Source: an uncultured Clostridia bacterium (GTDB lineage: Bacteria > Bacillota > Clostridia > Oscillospirales > Oscillospiraceae). Taken from it: DNA of 24,624 bases. The position numbers and the translations under genes are program-made. Each line of letters begins with the position of its first letter. The first letter of the stretch is position 1. The notes under the pieces were generated by a model. The model worked only from the letters and a program-made list of their open reading frames with translations. It did no database searches and was not told where the DNA came from. The stretch is from contig CALADI010000026.1 in NCBI GenBank assembly GCA_937890525.1, forward strand, positions 1 through 24,624, written 5' to 3'. Positions 11,396 through 18,937 of the stretch are shown one piece after another.

Positions 11396-12811
11396 TTAGA
11401 CGATCTGCTCGACCTTGATGGTGTTGGTATTGCCGGAACGGCCAACGATGGGGCCGCCGGTCAGAACAACATTGTCGCCGGGCTTCAGGCCCATGACCCG
11501 TTTGGTATCCAGCAGAGCATGATAGAACATCACATCCATGGAGGAATAGTGCTCCACCATAACGGGGGTCACGCCCCAGCTCAGTGCCAGACGGCGCCAG
11601 ATCTTGCGGTCAGTGGTCAGACCAACAATGTCGACCGGGCAGCGGAAGCGGCTGACCATGGTTGCAGTCTTGCCGGAAACGGAAGACACCGCGATCGCCT
11701 TTGCATTCACATCGATTGCCATAGCGCACACAGCATGAGAGATGGAATCCATCTTATTCTGAATGTGGAACTCGTTGTTGTAGAAACGCTTGTGATAGCT
11801 GGTCTTATTCTCCGTGTACTCACACACCTGAGCCATAGCCTTGACTGCCTGCACAGGATACTTGCCGGCAGCGGACTCGCCGGACAGCATCACAGCGGAA
11901 GTGCCGTCGTACACGGCATTGGCCACATCGGAGATCTCGGCACGGGTGGGGCGGGGATTCTGGATCATGGACTCCAGCATCTCGGTGGCGGTGATCACAC
12001 GCTTGCCCATGATGCGGCACTTGCGGATCAGAGACTTCTGGATAGCGGGAACCTCGATGAAGGGGATCTCCACACCCAGATCACCGCGGGCGATCATGAT
12101 GCCGGAACAAACAGAGCAGATCTCCTCCACATTATCCACACCGGAACGGTTCTCGATCTTCGCAATGATCTCGATATCGCTGCCGCCGTTGGCATCCAAG
12201 AACTCCTGCAGATCCAGAATATCCTGCTTGGTGGAGACGAAAGATGCAGCAATGAAGTCCACACCGTTCTTAATGCCGAAGAGGATATCTGCCTTGTCCT
12301 GCTCGGACAGGAAAGGACCGGTCATAACCTTGTTGGGGAAGCACATGCTCTTGCGGTTGCTCATCTCGCCGCCGACAACAACACGGCAGATCGCGTCGTT
12401 GCCCTTCAGCTCGGTGACCTCAAAGATAACCAGGCCATTGTTGACCATGATGGTGTCGCCGACCTTCAGATCCTGGATCAAACGCTTGTAGGAGACGCTG
12501 ACGCGAGTCTCGTCACCCTCGATCTCGTCGACGGTAAAGGTAAAGGTGTCACCCTCGTGAACGAAAACCTTCTCGTTCTTAAAGGTACGGATACGATATT
12601 CAGGGCCCTTGGTATCCAGCAGCAGCGCAACAGGCTGATCCAGCTTCTCACGGACAGCCTTGATCAGATCGATCTTCCCCTGCTGTTCCTCATGGGTGCC
12701 GTGGGAGAAGTTCAGCCGGGCAACATTCATGCCGGCGTTGATCATCTCAGTCAGAGTCTGCTCATTCTGGCTGGAAGGACCAATGGTGCAAATAATTTTT
12801 GTTTTACGCAT
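11396..12811 (-). CDS. pyk: Pyruvate kinase
   Basis: A 471-aa enzyme converting phosphoenolpyruvate and ADP to pyruvate and ATP, the last step of glycolysis. It begins RKTKIICTIGPSS and shows NFSHGTHEE, LDTKGPEYR (here EYR in place of the common EIR), IIAKIENRSGVDN with the catalytic Lys/Glu, RGDLGVEIP and ITATEMLESMI. The C-terminal allosteric domain ends at VEQIV, and the extra PEP-utiliser-like C-terminal domain found in Bacillus is absent. ATG 12811 has GGAGGAATCGTT upstream; codons further 5' are in the promoter region. It is monocistronic. Confidence 0.96.
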   Translation of the reverse strand: MRKTKIICTIGPSSQNEQTLTEMINAGMNVARLNFSHGTHEEQQGKIDLIKAVREKLDQPVALLLDTKGPEYRIRTFKNEKVFVHEGDTFTFTVDEIEGDETRVSVSYKRLIQDLKVGDTIMVNNGLVIFEVTELKGNDAICRVVVGGEMSNRKSMCFPNKVMTGPFLSEQDKADILFGIKNGVDFIAASFVSTKQDILDLQEFLDANGGSDIEIIAKIENRSGVDNVEEICSVCSGIMIARGDLGVEIPFIEVPAIQKSLIRKCRIMGKRVITATEMLESMIQNPRPTRAEISDVANAVYDGTSAVMLSGESAAGKYPVQAVKAMAQVCEYTENKTSYHKRFYNNEFHIQNKMDSISHAVCAMAIDVNAKAIAVSSVSGKTATMVSRFRCPVDIVGLTTDRKIWRRLALSWGVTPVMVEHYSSMDVMFYHALLDTKRVMGLKPGDNVVLTGGPIVGRSGNTNTIKVEQIV

Positions 12812-12860
12812 AACGATTCCTCCGTTATTTCTTTTGTGATTGATGCCTCTTTCATAAAAT

Positions 12861-12889
12861 ATTTTAATGCAGAATGATCGGAATGTCAA
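12861..12889 (-). promoter_or_regulatory. Promoter of pyk
   Basis: On the minus strand TTGACA (12884-12889), 17 bp, TAAAAT (12861-12866). The start would leave a leader of about 45 nt. Confidence 0.82.
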
Positions 12890-12927
12890 TCCATTCTGCA
12901 ATATTTGTCAAAGAGTAAAAAATTATA

Positions 12928-14754
12928 TCAAGACAGGCGCAGATCAACGCCATAATGACGAATCCACGCGTCGATCTGGAGCAAATACGCAATGGTTTGC
13001 GGCGTACGCATCAGCTGACCATACCATGGCCACGGCATTTCCTCCTTGGAAAGTGCTTCCACCCGCTCCTTTTCCATCAGTTCCCACAGCGGCGCCGCAG
13101 GATCATTCATGAGCACGCTCAGCCTTTGGCGCATGAGATGCAGGTATTCCGGGTCATATGTCTTGGGATATGGGCTTTTTTTCCGCCACAAGATCTGCTC
13201 CGGCAGCAGCCCCTGAGCAGCAGTTCGAAGCAGTCCTTTTTCATATCCTCCGTGGTCTTTCATTTCCCATGGCACCCGATACAGGTACTCTGCGATGCGA
13301 TAGTCACAGAAGGGCACACGCACCTCCAAGGATGCATACATGCTCATCCGGTCTTTTCGGTCCAAAAGAGTCTGCATGAACCATCGGAAGTTCAAGTTGA
13401 CCATCTGCTTCATACGCCGCTCCAAGGGGCTGTTCTCCGGCAGGATGTCGCTCTCGTCCAAGGTCTTCCGGTACATGCTCATCACATACTCCTGTGCATG
13501 GATCTTCTGTGCAAGCCCATGATGCATCAATGCGCCCCGCTGGTCGGTGGATTGTGCCCAGGGGAACCCCGCCTGCTCCCGGATCTGGGGATCCCGGTAC
13601 CACGGATAGCCCCCAAATATCTCGTCGGCGCACTCCCCTGACAGCGCCACCGTCACATGTTTTCGGATCTGCTTACAAAACAGCAGCAAGGAAAAATCCA
13701 CATCCGCCATACCGGGCAGATCTCTTGCCATGGTCGATTCTTCCAATGCATCCGCCAGTTCCTCCGCAGTCAGCTTCACATGGTGTGCGCTGCAGTGCAG
13801 CGCATCTTCCATGATCCCGATGTAATCCGAATCGGCGCTGGGCTGAAACTTCCCCGGAACAAAAAACTTATCATTATTCTCGTAGTCCAGAGAAAAAGTA
13901 TCCAGATCCTTTCCTTTTTTTCTCATTTCCCTTGCACAGATGGTGCTGATCAAACTGGAGTCCAGTCCACCGGACAGAAATGTGCCCACCGGCACATCGG
14001 CTTCCATCTGCCGTACCACAGCATCTTCCACCAATGCACGCACCCGCTCCACCGTCTCGGCAAAACTGTCGGTATGAGGAGCATCCCTTAGTTTCCAGTA
14101 GCGCCGGGTCTCCAGCTTACCGTTTTCCCAGACCGCCCAGCAGCCCGGTTCCAGTTCACATATCCCCGACAACACCCCGCTGCCCGGGATCCGTCCCGGA
14201 CCAAGCAGGAGGATCTGCGCCGCCCCCTCCATATCCAGCACTCGAGGAACCCCCGGATACGCAAGAATGGTCTTGATCTCAGAAGCGAACAGCAGTCCGC
14301 CCCGGTAGAGGCTGTAGAACAAAGGCTTCACGCCGATCCGGTCCCGTGCCAAAAACAGCCGCCGGTCTCGCGATTCCCACACGGCAAACGCAAAGATCCC
14401 ATTGAATTTCTCCAGACAGTCCCTGCCCCATTGGACGTAGGCGTGGAGCACCACCTCCGTATCGCAACGGCTGATGAATCGGTGCCCCAGTTTTTCCAGT
14501 TCCTGCCGAAGTTCCCCGGTATTGTACAGTTCTCCGTTGTAGATCAGCGAATAGGTGTTCTGCCCCAAATGCAGATGCATCGGCTGTCTGCCGCCCATCG
14601 GATCCATTACCGCCAAGCGGGCATGAAGCAGCGTTGCTTCCCGGTCAGTAAAAACGCCGAAGTCATCCGGTCCGCGGCGGTACATGGTACGGCGGAAGGT
14701 GTCGATGGTTTCGGGATTTGTTTCAAGATTCATGATTCCTGCAATGGCACACAT
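12928..14754 (-). CDS. asnB: Asparagine synthetase (glutamine-hydrolysing)
   Basis: A 608-aa two-domain enzyme making asparagine from aspartate, glutamine and ATP. The N-terminal Ntn glutaminase has the nucleophile Cys2 (MCAIAGI), RRGPDDFG, YNGELYN and CDTEVVLHAY. The synthetase domain has the PP-loop SGGLDSS and LSGECADEIFGGYPWY. Normal length. ATG 14754 is fixed by Cys2 and by AAGGAGG upstream. It stands alone and diverges from a sporulation-like gene group. A CATATACTA element upstream resembles a mother-cell sigma -10 box, and Bacillus subtilis has a sporulation-specific asparagine synthetase (AsnO), so a developmental role is possible but unproven. Confidence 0.95.
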   Translation of the reverse strand: MCAIAGIMNLETNPETIDTFRRTMYRRGPDDFGVFTDREATLLHARLAVMDPMGGRQPMHLHLGQNTYSLIYNGELYNTGELRQELEKLGHRFISRCDTEVVLHAYVQWGRDCLEKFNGIFAFAVWESRDRRLFLARDRIGVKPLFYSLYRGGLLFASEIKTILAYPGVPRVLDMEGAAQILLLGPGRIPGSGVLSGICELEPGCWAVWENGKLETRRYWKLRDAPHTDSFAETVERVRALVEDAVVRQMEADVPVGTFLSGGLDSSLISTICAREMRKKGKDLDTFSLDYENNDKFFVPGKFQPSADSDYIGIMEDALHCSAHHVKLTAEELADALEESTMARDLPGMADVDFSLLLFCKQIRKHVTVALSGECADEIFGGYPWYRDPQIREQAGFPWAQSTDQRGALMHHGLAQKIHAQEYVMSMYRKTLDESDILPENSPLERRMKQMVNLNFRWFMQTLLDRKDRMSMYASLEVRVPFCDYRIAEYLYRVPWEMKDHGGYEKGLLRTAAQGLLPEQILWRKKSPYPKTYDPEYLHLMRQRLSVLMNDPAAPLWELMEKERVEALSKEEMPWPWYGQLMRTPQTIAYLLQIDAWIRHYGVDLRLS

Positions 14755-14779
14755 AGCATATCCTCCTTTTTCCTCGCAA

Positions 14780-14809
14780 TAGTATATGCGGAATGGCGCA
14801 TCCTGTGCC
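14780..14809 (-). promoter_or_regulatory. Possible mother-cell sigma (E/K-like) promoter of asnB
   Basis: CATATACTA (14780-14788, minus strand) fits CATANNNTA, and GCAC lies 16 nt upstream. No good sigma-A -35 box is present at the right distance. It is a pattern match only. Confidence 0.35.
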
Positions 14810-14818
14810 GGGCATACT
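14791..14818 (+). promoter_or_regulatory. Possible forespore sigma (F/G-like) promoter of the rightward gene group
   Basis: GAATG (14791-14795), 17 bp, CATACT (14813-14818) resembles the forespore sigma pattern. The ATG follows 20 bp later, with GAGGTG between, so the leader would be very short. No sigma-A promoter is visible here. Confidence 0.35.
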
Positions 14819-14838
14819 GTAATCGAGGTGATTTTACA

Positions 14839-15264
14839 ATGAACGATCAGCAAATGCTCCGCCAAATCGCAAAGACCGCACAAATGGGGCAGGTCGGGAT
14901 CCACGCCGTCATGCCCTATGCCTCCCAGAGCGCCCTGCGGCAGGCGCTCAAGTGTCAGCGGGCAGAATATATCAGTATCGAGCAGCAGGCACTGAATCTG
15001 GCGAAAAACAGAGGTTTCCGTCCCGGTCGGCTGTCCCCTGCCGCAAAGATGATGGCACAGCTGTCATCCAAAAGTCGGCTGATATCCGGTGACCGAAACT
15101 CCAAGATCGCAGGGATGATGGTGCAGGGCAGCACAAGAGGGATGATCGAGTCTCTGCAAAATGCCGGCAAATGGCAGGGCAGCGATCCCGCCATTGCATC
15201 ATTGGCGCAGAAGCTGCTGGAGACAGAAGAGCAGAACCTCCAGCAGCTAAAGGGGTTCCTCTAA
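14839..15264 (+). CDS. Helical 141-aa protein, possibly a spore-associated four-helix protein
   Basis: A 141-aa protein preceded by GAGGTG. The sequence is nearly all helix-forming: NDQQMLRQIAKTAQMGQVGI, then VMPYASQSALRQALKCQRAEYISIEQQALNLAK, a central loop GFRPGRLSPAAKMMAQL, and two more helices ending NLQQLKGFL. It has no signal peptide or membrane segment and no metal-ligand pattern that I can trust. The general form, DQQ near the start and repeated short helices, recalls CotF-like coat and ferritin-like proteins, but I do not recognise the family. It is followed by genes for peptidoglycan-targeted proteins on the same strand. Confidence 0.8.
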   Translation: MNDQQMLRQIAKTAQMGQVGIHAVMPYASQSALRQALKCQRAEYISIEQQALNLAKNRGFRPGRLSPAAKMMAQLSSKSRLISGDRNSKIAGMMVQGSTRGMIESLQNAGKWQGSDPAIASLAQKLLETEEQNLQQLKGFL

Positions 15265-15323
15265 TCACAATCCTCCGATCTCCTGCATAGCATACCCCGA
15301 AGTCATGAAAGGAGTGGTATGTC

Positions 15324-15704
15324 TTGTCAGGAGTCGGATACATACACATAAAAGCCTACACCTCCCGGGCGCAGATCCCATTGGAGGATGTGGCCGTATC
15401 GGTGCTGGATGCAGAGGGGAAGCTGCTTGCCCTTCGGGTCACGGATCAGAGCGGAAATACGACACCCATTTCTGTTCAGGTGCCCAATGCGACCAATTCG
15501 CAATCCCCGCAAACGGGACGCCCCATCTTCACTAAGGTAAACATCTATGCCCGTGCTGAGGGTTACGAGCAGGTATTGGCACGGGATGTGCAGGTATTTG
15601 AGCATGTCGTGACCACCCAAGAACTCCCAATGATCCCCCTGGCGGCGGAACCCAGAGATCCTGCAAACGCAGAGATCTTTGATACACCGCCCCAGAATCT
15701 ATAA
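15324..15704 (+). CDS. Carboxypeptidase-regulatory-like beta-domain protein
   Basis: A 126-aa protein starting at TTG 15324, with AAAGGAG 9 nt upstream; the nearby ATG is out of frame. The body reads as a transthyretin/CarboxypepD_reg-like sandwich: IHIKAYTSRAQIPLEDVAVSVLDAEGKLL, then TDQSGNTTPISVQVPN, FTKVNIYARAEGYEQVLARDVQVFEHVVTTQELPMIPL, with the typical Y..YE phrase before a strand and a V.V....T.....I.L ending. It has no signal peptide. It lies 12 nt before the SpoIID-like gene, so the two are likely made together. In related genomes such small proteins accompany spore cortex or cell-wall factors; here that is inferred from context. Confidence 0.78.
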   Translation: MSGVGYIHIKAYTSRAQIPLEDVAVSVLDAEGKLLALRVTDQSGNTTPISVQVPNATNSQSPQTGRPIFTKVNIYARAEGYEQVLARDVQVFEHVVTTQELPMIPLAAEPRDPANAEIFDTPPQNL

Positions 15705-15716
15705 GGCGGTGAAGCT

Positions 15717-16904
15717 ATGCCTACGGTGATCCCTTATATTCCCAGAAACATTACCGTGCATCTGGGCTCGCCCAATTCCGATGCCCCCAATGTGACCGTC
15801 CCTTTCGTGGACTATGTAAAAAATGTGGCATCCAGCGAGATCTACCCCACATGGGACGATGCTGCGCTGCGGGCCAACATCTATGCCATCGTCTCCTTTG
15901 CCCTAAACCGAGTCTACACCGAGTTTTACAGGAGCCGGGGATATCCCTTCGATATTACCAATTCCACTGCCATCGACCAATACTTCGTCAACGGCAGAAG
16001 CTATTTTGAAAATGTATCCCGTCTGGTAGATGAACTGTACAACGATTATCTTCGCCGTCCCGGCTTTGTGGAACCATTGGCGGCAAAATTCTGCAACGGC
16101 ACCACCGTCAAGTGCGAGGGGCTGAGCCAATGGGGCAGTCAGGAACTTGCTCAGCAGGGACTCAACAGCGTAGAGATCCTGCGTCGCTACTACGGCTCTT
16201 TCGAAATCGTTGAGGATGCCCCCAGCCGTGGGATCCAGTCCTCCTACCCCGGCACGCCTCTGAAACGAGGAAGTCAAGGTCCCAATGTGGTGGTGGTTCA
16301 GGCAGAGCTGAATCGGATCTCCCAGAGCTATCCTGCCATTGCAAAAGTCCCAAAAGCAGACGGGATCTTCGGTCCGAAAACCGAATCCTCTGTCCGAAGT
16401 TTTCAAAGGATCTTCGGTTTGGAGCCGGACGGCATCGTGGGCAAGGCCACATGGTATGAATTGATTCGCCTGTACACAGCGATCCAGCAGCTATCCGAAC
16501 TCAAAAGCAAGGGCCAACAGTTCTATTCCGTCTCTTGGGCCTATCCCAATGCCCTGCGTCAGGGGGATCGGGGGCAGTCAGTGCGCCAGCTCCAGTATAT
16601 GCTGACCATGTTGTCCGAATTTATTTCCCAATTCCCGCCCTTAGAGGTAGATGGCATCTTCGGGCCTGCCACCCAGCAAGGTGTGCTGGCTGCCCAGCGG
16701 TATTTCGAACTGGAAGAGACGGGAGTGGTGGATCTGTCCACATGGGATCGGATCTACGACCAGTACGCTGGGATTCAGCGCACCGCACTAGATGCAAAGG
16801 CGCTGCTTCCGGAAACCCGTCCCGATGCATTGGCGCGCTCTACGGACTTCAAGCAGTTCTCCGGTCAGACGCTCCAACCGGGAATGCGGGATTCGTCCCG
16901 ATAG
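15717..16904 (+). CDS. SpoIID-like protein with two peptidoglycan-binding domains
   Basis: A 395-aa protein. Residues about 30-165 resemble the SpoIID/LytB glycan-processing fold: LRANIYAIVSFALNRVYTE (51-69), YPFDITNSTAIDQYF (76-90), and the late block CEGLSQWGSQELAQQGLNSVEILRRYYG, corresponding to the G.GMSQ.GA..A..G....IL..YY end of the family. Two PG_binding_1 domains follow, about 181-255 (LKRGSQGPNVVVVQAEL...DGIFGPKTESSVRSFQ) and 279-348 (LRQGDRGQSVRQLQ...VDGIFGPATQQGVLAAQ). No signal peptide is visible, so it may reach the cortex by a route other than Sec or act during engulfment. SpoIID members degrade denuded glycan strands in sporulation; activity here is inferred. The usual catalytic Glu should be checked. 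Confidence 0.82.
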   Translation: MPTVIPYIPRNITVHLGSPNSDAPNVTVPFVDYVKNVASSEIYPTWDDAALRANIYAIVSFALNRVYTEFYRSRGYPFDITNSTAIDQYFVNGRSYFENVSRLVDELYNDYLRRPGFVEPLAAKFCNGTTVKCEGLSQWGSQELAQQGLNSVEILRRYYGSFEIVEDAPSRGIQSSYPGTPLKRGSQGPNVVVVQAELNRISQSYPAIAKVPKADGIFGPKTESSVRSFQRIFGLEPDGIVGKATWYELIRLYTAIQQLSELKSKGQQFYSVSWAYPNALRQGDRGQSVRQLQYMLTMLSEFISQFPPLEVDGIFGPATQQGVLAAQRYFELEETGVVDLSTWDRIYDQYAGIQRTALDAKALLPETRPDALARSTDFKQFSGQTLQPGMRDSSR

Positions 16905-16915
16905 GAGGTGAAACC

Positions 16916-17458
16916 ATGAACACAGAACATTCCTTGACCGCACAGCCCATCCGCAGTCTGCAAACCATGCTGCGCACCATTGCTCAGATCCATCCCCAGC
17001 AGCCCCCTGTGATCCCCGACGGAGTCTATTCCCCTCAGACCGAGCAAGCCGTCCTTGCTTTTCAAAAAATGAAGGGGCTTCCCGTTAGCGGGGCGGTAGA
17101 TCAGTCCACATGGGATGCCGTTGTATCGGAATATGAGCATTGCCGGATCCAGACGGCTCCTGCCCAGCATCTGACCCTTACGCTAAAGCCCGGAGCAATC
17201 ATTCAACTCGGAGATGACCAGGTCCATATCCCCCTGATCCAGACCATGCTGTTCGTCCTGTCTCAGATTTACGATACCATACCCGAACCGGAGATCACAG
17301 GCATCTGGGACATTCCCAGCCAGGATGCTTTGGCAGCGTTTCAGACCTATGCAGATCTGGAGCCCTCCGGAGAATTGGACAAACAGACATGGCGGCATTT
17401 GGCGCTGCACTACACCCTGGCATCGGATGCTTCCTGCAACGGCAGTTTTGATGGCTGA
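16916..17458 (+). CDS. Peptidoglycan-binding protein with two PG_binding_1-like repeats
   Basis: A 180-aa protein starting at ATG 16916 with AGGAGGTG upstream, 11 nt after the previous gene. Repeat 1 (about 12-70) reads IRSLQTMLRTIAQ, DGVYSPQTEQAVLAFQKMKGLPVSGAVDQSTWDAV; repeat 2 (about 105-165) reads IPLIQTMLFVLSQI, GIWDIPSQDALAAFQTYADLEPSGELDKQTWRHL. Both keep the D/G-x-W/Y-x-P-x-T...A...FQ pattern of peptidoglycan-binding domains. No catalytic domain or signal peptide is present. It probably acts with the SpoIID-like protein as a wall-targeting partner. The second repeat is the more divergent. Confidence 0.85.
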   Translation: MNTEHSLTAQPIRSLQTMLRTIAQIHPQQPPVIPDGVYSPQTEQAVLAFQKMKGLPVSGAVDQSTWDAVVSEYEHCRIQTAPAQHLTLTLKPGAIIQLGDDQVHIPLIQTMLFVLSQIYDTIPEPEITGIWDIPSQDALAAFQTYADLEPSGELDKQTWRHLALHYTLASDASCNGSFDG

Positions 17459-17488
17459 ACCGATATTTCTTAATATTGGGGAAAATAC

Positions 17489-17517
17489 TTGATTCGACCA
17501 AAATCGTGTACTATAAT
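17489..17517 (+). promoter_or_regulatory. Promoter of the phosphatidyltransferase gene
   Basis: TTGATT (17489-17494), 17 bp, TATAAT (17512-17517). Confidence 0.8.
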
Positions 17518-17549
17518 ATGCAGGAATACTGTTACATCGGAGGATACCA

Positions 17550-18146
17550 ATGCCTATCAAAGATTGGAAGCGGGAGGTCTGGACCATCCCCAATCTGCTC
17601 AGCCTTCTGCGCTTAGCCATGATCCCCATTTATGTCTATATCTACTGGAATGCCACACAGCCCAGTCACTACGCCATTGCAGCCGGGATCCTGTCGGTCT
17701 CCTGCTTGACCGACCTCATCGACGGAAAAACCGCCAGACGATACAATATGATCTCCACTGTGGGCAAGGTTCTCGACCCCATTGCAGACAAAGCCACCCA
17801 GCTTTCCTTGATCGTCTGTCTGGCCTTCTCCCACCCGCAGCTGTGGATCTTGATGGGGCTGTTCCTCGTCAAGGAAGGATTCCAGCTGGTGGCCGGAGTC
17901 ATCAATCTGCGCAAGGGTATGATGCTCGACGGAGCCCTTATGGCGGGCAAAGTTTGTACCGTGGTGCTGTTCGTGTGTCTTATCATCATGGTACTGCTGC
18001 CTGATCTTCCCTACTGGATCACCAATGGTCTGATCCTGATTTGCTGCGGCTTTATGTGCGTTTCTTTTGTGGAATATATCCGCGCCTACTACGGCAAGAA
18101 CAAGAAAGTCAATCAGCTGACTTTCCCCCATGATGACAAAAACTGA
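17550..18146 (+). CDS. CDP-alcohol phosphatidyltransferase (PgsA-like)
   Basis: A 198-aa integral membrane enzyme of phospholipid synthesis. It contains the full signature D-x2-DG-x2-AR-x8-G-x3-D-x3-D as DLIDGKTARRYNMISTVGKVLDPIADK split over about residues 55-81, with all aspartates present. N-terminal IPNLLSLLRLAMIPIYVYIY is typical of PgsA, which makes phosphatidylglycerophosphate from CDP-diacylglycerol and glycerol 3-phosphate. Five to six hydrophobic segments are present. The alcohol acceptor cannot be proved by eye, as cardiolipin-type and inositol enzymes share the motif. The gene is monocistronic, with a GGAGG-type site (CGGAGG) upstream and a hairpin terminator downstream. Confidence 0.92.
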   Translation: MPIKDWKREVWTIPNLLSLLRLAMIPIYVYIYWNATQPSHYAIAAGILSVSCLTDLIDGKTARRYNMISTVGKVLDPIADKATQLSLIVCLAFSHPQLWILMGLFLVKEGFQLVAGVINLRKGMMLDGALMAGKVCTVVLFVCLIIMVLLPDLPYWITNGLILICCGFMCVSFVEYIRAYYGKNKKVNQLTFPHDDKN

Positions 18147-18165
18147 TCCTCTATCTAAAGATCAA

Positions 18166-18195
18166 GCCCGCTCAGATATTCCTGAGCGGGCATTT
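18166..18195 (+). terminator. Terminator after the phosphatidyltransferase gene
   Basis: GCCCGCTCAG (18166-18175), loop ATATTC, CTGAGCGGGC (18182-18191), then ATTTTC. Confidence 0.82.
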
Positions 18196-18450
18196 TCAAG
18201 GAAACAGCGACCCGAAACCGGGTCGCTGTCGACATATGTGTCTATGGAAGAAGATTTGTCACGAGTACACCGTTGGCTCATTCACGAATATTTCCGCGAC
18301 ATCGGCTTCTCAATCTCCTTCGCTTTGTGTTTATATTATAACACATCTGTCATGAAGAATTTGAACGAACGGTAAATGATATCTGAAAAATCATTAAAGA
18401 AAGAAAATGCGATTGTGCAATTCGACAGTTTTCCTTATTGGTCATCCGCG
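18196..18450. other. Intergenic stretch with a second hairpin, no supported gene
   Basis: CAGCGACCC (18205-18213) and GGGTCGCTG (18220-18228) form a hairpin followed on the minus strand by TTTCC. A minus-strand TATAAT (18335-18340) lies about 110 bp upstream of it, so a short leftward RNA is conceivable, but the matching -35 box is poor. Nothing else is seen. Confidence 0.35.
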
Positions 18451-18486
18451 AAAAAACAGGGCACCTTCCTATCGGAAGATGCCCTG
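18451..18486 (-). terminator. Terminator after yajC
   Basis: On the minus strand CAGGGCATCTTCC, loop GATA, GGAAGGTGCCCTG (18457-18486), then six T (18451-18456). Confidence 0.93.
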
Positions 18487-18494
18487 CTGCATGT

Positions 18495-18866
18495 TTACTT
18501 ATCGGATTTCTTAGCGGCCTTTGCCTTAGCCTTGGCTTCCTTAGCCTTCTTTGCTTCTTCAGCGGCACGCTCTGCGCCGGTCTCGTTGGAGGAAACCGCC
18601 CACTTGGCCAGCTCCACACGGACACGGTCAGCGCTGGTCTCAATGACGATCTTGCTTTCCTTCACATCCACGACGGTGCCGATAATGCCGCCGATGGTGG
18701 TGATAGAGTCACCGGTGCGGATGGAAGAACGCATGTTCTCTGCTTCCTTCTTACGCTTGTTCTCCGGACGGATCAGCATAAAGTAGAAAACAGCGAGCAT
18801 GACAAGCATCATGACAATGGTGCTGCCCAGCCCGGCGCCTGCGGGTACGGTTAAGTAGTTCATCAT
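18495..18866 (-). CDS. yajC: Preprotein translocase subunit YajC
   Basis: A 123-aa single-pass membrane protein that associates with SecDF and YidC at the Sec translocon. It has a short extracytoplasmic N-terminus, the membrane helix STIVMMLVMLAVFYFMLIRP (15-34) with the family's YFmliRPenKRkKe motif, then RTGDSITTIGGIIGTVVDV, characteristic of YajC. The C-terminal tail is long and almost all Ala/Lys/Glu (AAEEAKKAKEAKAKAKAAKK), an extension often seen in Clostridia. AGGAG lies 8 nt upstream of ATG 18866. It is the last gene of the queA-tgt-yajC cluster, the classic neighbourhood. Confidence 0.96.
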   Translation of the reverse strand: MMNYLTVPAGAGLGSTIVMMLVMLAVFYFMLIRPENKRKKEAENMRSSIRTGDSITTIGGIIGTVVDVKESKIVIETSADRVRVELAKWAVSSNETGAERAAEEAKKAKEAKAKAKAAKKSDK

Positions 18867-18900
18867 TTGGATAGCTCCTTTGGTTTTTATTCACCAGACT

Positions 18901-18928
18901 ATTATATCATCAATTACACAAAAAGCAA
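18901..18928 (-). promoter_or_regulatory. Possible internal promoter of yajC
   Basis: On the minus strand TTGCTT (18923-18928), 16 bp, TATAAT (18901-18906), in the 71-bp gap between tgt and yajC. Confidence 0.55.
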
Positions 18929-18937
18929 GGACTATTG

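Noticed and set aside
11519..12877. Rightward 452-aa frame opposite pyk
   Set aside because: Its composition (very rich in His, Leu, Gly, Asp) is the usual mirror of a highly biased gene, with no start signal. Pyk on the other strand is certain.
18130..18375. Rightward 81-aa frame after the phosphatidyltransferase gene
   Set aside because: It runs through two terminator-like hairpins, overlaps the previous gene's end and has no ribosome-binding site.
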